Positions 5,904-6,341 of a stretch of 6,341 nt of DNA are shown here, piece after piece. Under the pieces are notes generated by a model that was not told the DNA's origin, made no database searches, and worked only from the letters and a program-made list of their open reading frames with translations. Within the stretch, counting starts at the first letter, position 1, and each line of letters starts with the position of its first letter. The translations under genes were made by a program, and so were the position numbers. The stretch is from an uncultured Bacilli bacterium. Its GTDB lineage: Bacteria; Bacillota_I; Bacilli_A; RF39; UBA660. The DNA lies in the NCBI GenBank assembly GCA_947589725.1, contig CANQCQ010000056.1, positions 1-6,341 on the forward strand, written 5' to 3'.

Positions 5904-5931
5904 ATTATAACATAAAAGAAAAAAAGCCCAA
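5904..5931 (-). promoter_or_regulatory. Possible obg promoter overlapping the rpmA terminator
   Basis: The minus strand has TGTTATAAT, a consensus −10 (5904–5909) with TGn extension. TTGGGC (5926–5931), lying in the loop and 3' arm of the rpmA terminator, is a −35 candidate at 16 bases. A start near 5897 would begin right at the ribosome-binding site and leave a leader of only about 13 bases, which makes this the least comfortable of the four extended −10 candidates. The strong upstream terminator does imply that obg needs a promoter here. Confidence 0.4.
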
Positions 5932-5941
5932 AAGGACTTTT
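5919..5941 (-). terminator. Rho-independent terminator after rpmA
   Basis: On the minus strand AAAAGTCC (5934–5941) pairs with GGGCTTTT (5922–5929), 8 bp including one G·T pair, across a TTTT loop. A run of seven T (5919–5925) ends the structure. It begins 16 bases after the rpmA stop codon and ends the rplU–prp–rpmA type transcript. Confidence 0.85.
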
Positions 5942-5957
5942 CAAAATACTAATTTAA

Positions 5958-6245
5958 TTATTCTGCTGCATATACAGATGCTTGTTTTTTATCTTTTCCT
6001 AAACGTTCAAATTTAACTACTCCATCAACTGTTGAATATAAAGTATCATCACTTCCACGACGAACATTCTTTCCAGGGAAGACTTTTGTTCCACGTTGAC
6101 GATATATAATTGAACCAGCAGATATTAATTGACCATCTGATGCTTTAGCACCAAGTCTACGTCCTGCAGAATCACGACCATTAGATGTTGATCCTTGCCC
6201 TTTGTGGTGAGCAAATAATTGAATATCTAATTTTAAAAATTTCAT
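5958..6245 (-). CDS. rpmA: Large ribosomal subunit protein bL27 with cleavable N-terminal extension
   Basis: bL27 reaches with its N-terminal tail toward the peptidyl-transferase centre of the 50S subunit. The 95-residue length is typical. The family core is clear: [45 protein letters not shown] and the C-terminal KKQASVYA. Residues 1–11 ([11 protein letters not shown]) are the Firmicutes-type extension that must be removed by the Prp protease; the cleavage motif is QLF–AHHKG, with the expected cut between F11 and A12. The mature protein would start AHHKGQGS. The ATG at 6243–6245 follows a GGAGGAG site and lies 11 bases after the prp stop, so the processing enzyme and its substrate share an operon. 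A terminator follows the gene. Confidence 0.98.
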   Translation of the reverse strand: MKFLKLDIQLFAHHKGQGSTSNGRDSAGRRLGAKASDGQLISAGSIIYRQRGTKVFPGKNVRRGSDDTLYSTVDGVVKFERLGKDKKQASVYAAE

Positions 6246-6256
6246 AACTCTCCTCC

Positions 6257-6341
6257 TTACTTAACTTCAATATTAGCTGGATATTGTTTTTCCAACTCTT
6301 TTAAAAGACTAACCATGTTTCCTATTAGTATTTGTGTAGTA
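6257..6341 (-). CDS. prp: Prp ribosomal-processing cysteine protease (C-terminal end only)
   Basis: Only the last 27 codons and the TAA stop (6257–6259) are visible; the gene continues past the right edge. The tail reads [19 protein letters not shown], followed by YPANIEVK. This resembles the end of Prp (YsxB family), where a helix with a hydrophobic/LEELE-like pattern is followed by YP and a short strand. The position directly before rpmA is the classic one, and the bL27 extension that Prp cuts is present in the neighbour. The catalytic His and Cys are outside the window, so activity cannot be judged. Identification rests on the short tail plus gene order. Confidence 0.8.
   Translation of the reverse strand, partial: TTQILIGNMVSLLKELEKQYPANIEVK

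Noticed and set aside
5885..5944. In-frame 20-codon N-terminal extension of Obg, with a hydrophobic look
   Set aside because: It would be encoded by the rpmA terminator and the obg promoter/ribosome-binding region. MFVDEV at 5884 is the conserved Obg start with a strong Shine-Dalgarno. The hydrophobicity comes from the T-rich terminator.
1..6341. Mycoplasma-type code with TGA as tryptophan, suggested by the A/T-rich composition
   Set aside because: The tryptophans checked (YebC W7 and the one in the methyltransferase-like protein) are TGG, and the genes read as full length without TGA read-through.

Overview
The window looks like chromosomal housekeeping DNA from a low-GC Gram-positive (Firmicutes/Bacilli or Mollicutes-related lineage). 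Base composition is strongly A/T-rich, Shine-Dalgarno sequences are strong (GGAGG/GAGGGG types), and the proteins are rich in K, N and I. The order prp–rpmA–obg … yebC–ruvA–ruvB resembles the Bacillus-type rplU–prp–rpmA–obg … ruvAB region. Tryptophan is encoded by TGG at the sites checked, and the stops checked are TAA or TAG, so nothing points to a recoded mycoplasma genetic code. No finer placement can be supported from the sequence.

All eight genes lie on the minus strand, so transcription runs from high to low coordinates. From the right edge they are: the last 27 codons of prp (ribosomal-processing protease), rpmA (bL27 with a Prp-cleavable N-terminal extension), a strong terminator, obg (ribosome-assembly GTPase), a second strong terminator, an unrecognised protein with a SAM-methyltransferase-like motif, a fusion of a histidine phosphotransfer (HPt) domain to a response-regulator receiver, an unrecognised 307-residue protein tightly coupled to it, yebC, a third terminator, ruvA, and the 5' part of ruvB, which runs off the left edge. 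There is no gene-free stretch longer than about 85 bases, and no RNA gene, mobile element or CRISPR array was seen.

The outer genes are core functions: ribosome maturation (prp, rpmA, obg), translation or regulation (yebC) and Holliday-junction processing (ruvAB). The middle block at 1906–4528 is the unusual part. An HPt domain with its phosphoacceptor histidine (H62) and a receiver with its aspartate (D245) are joined by a Q/P/A/V-rich linker in one protein, with no histidine kinase nearby. A 307-residue protein follows after 15 bases and carries an REYAH segment resembling an eroded HExxH zinc site. This two-gene unit is the best candidate here for something undescribed.

Four of the intergenic regions share the 10-mer ATGTTATNAT just upstream of a gene. 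It reads as an extended −10 promoter element (TGn + TATNAT). Two of the terminators overlap the stop codon of the preceding gene, and two promoters appear to use bases at the terminator as their −35 region, so transcription units are packed tightly.
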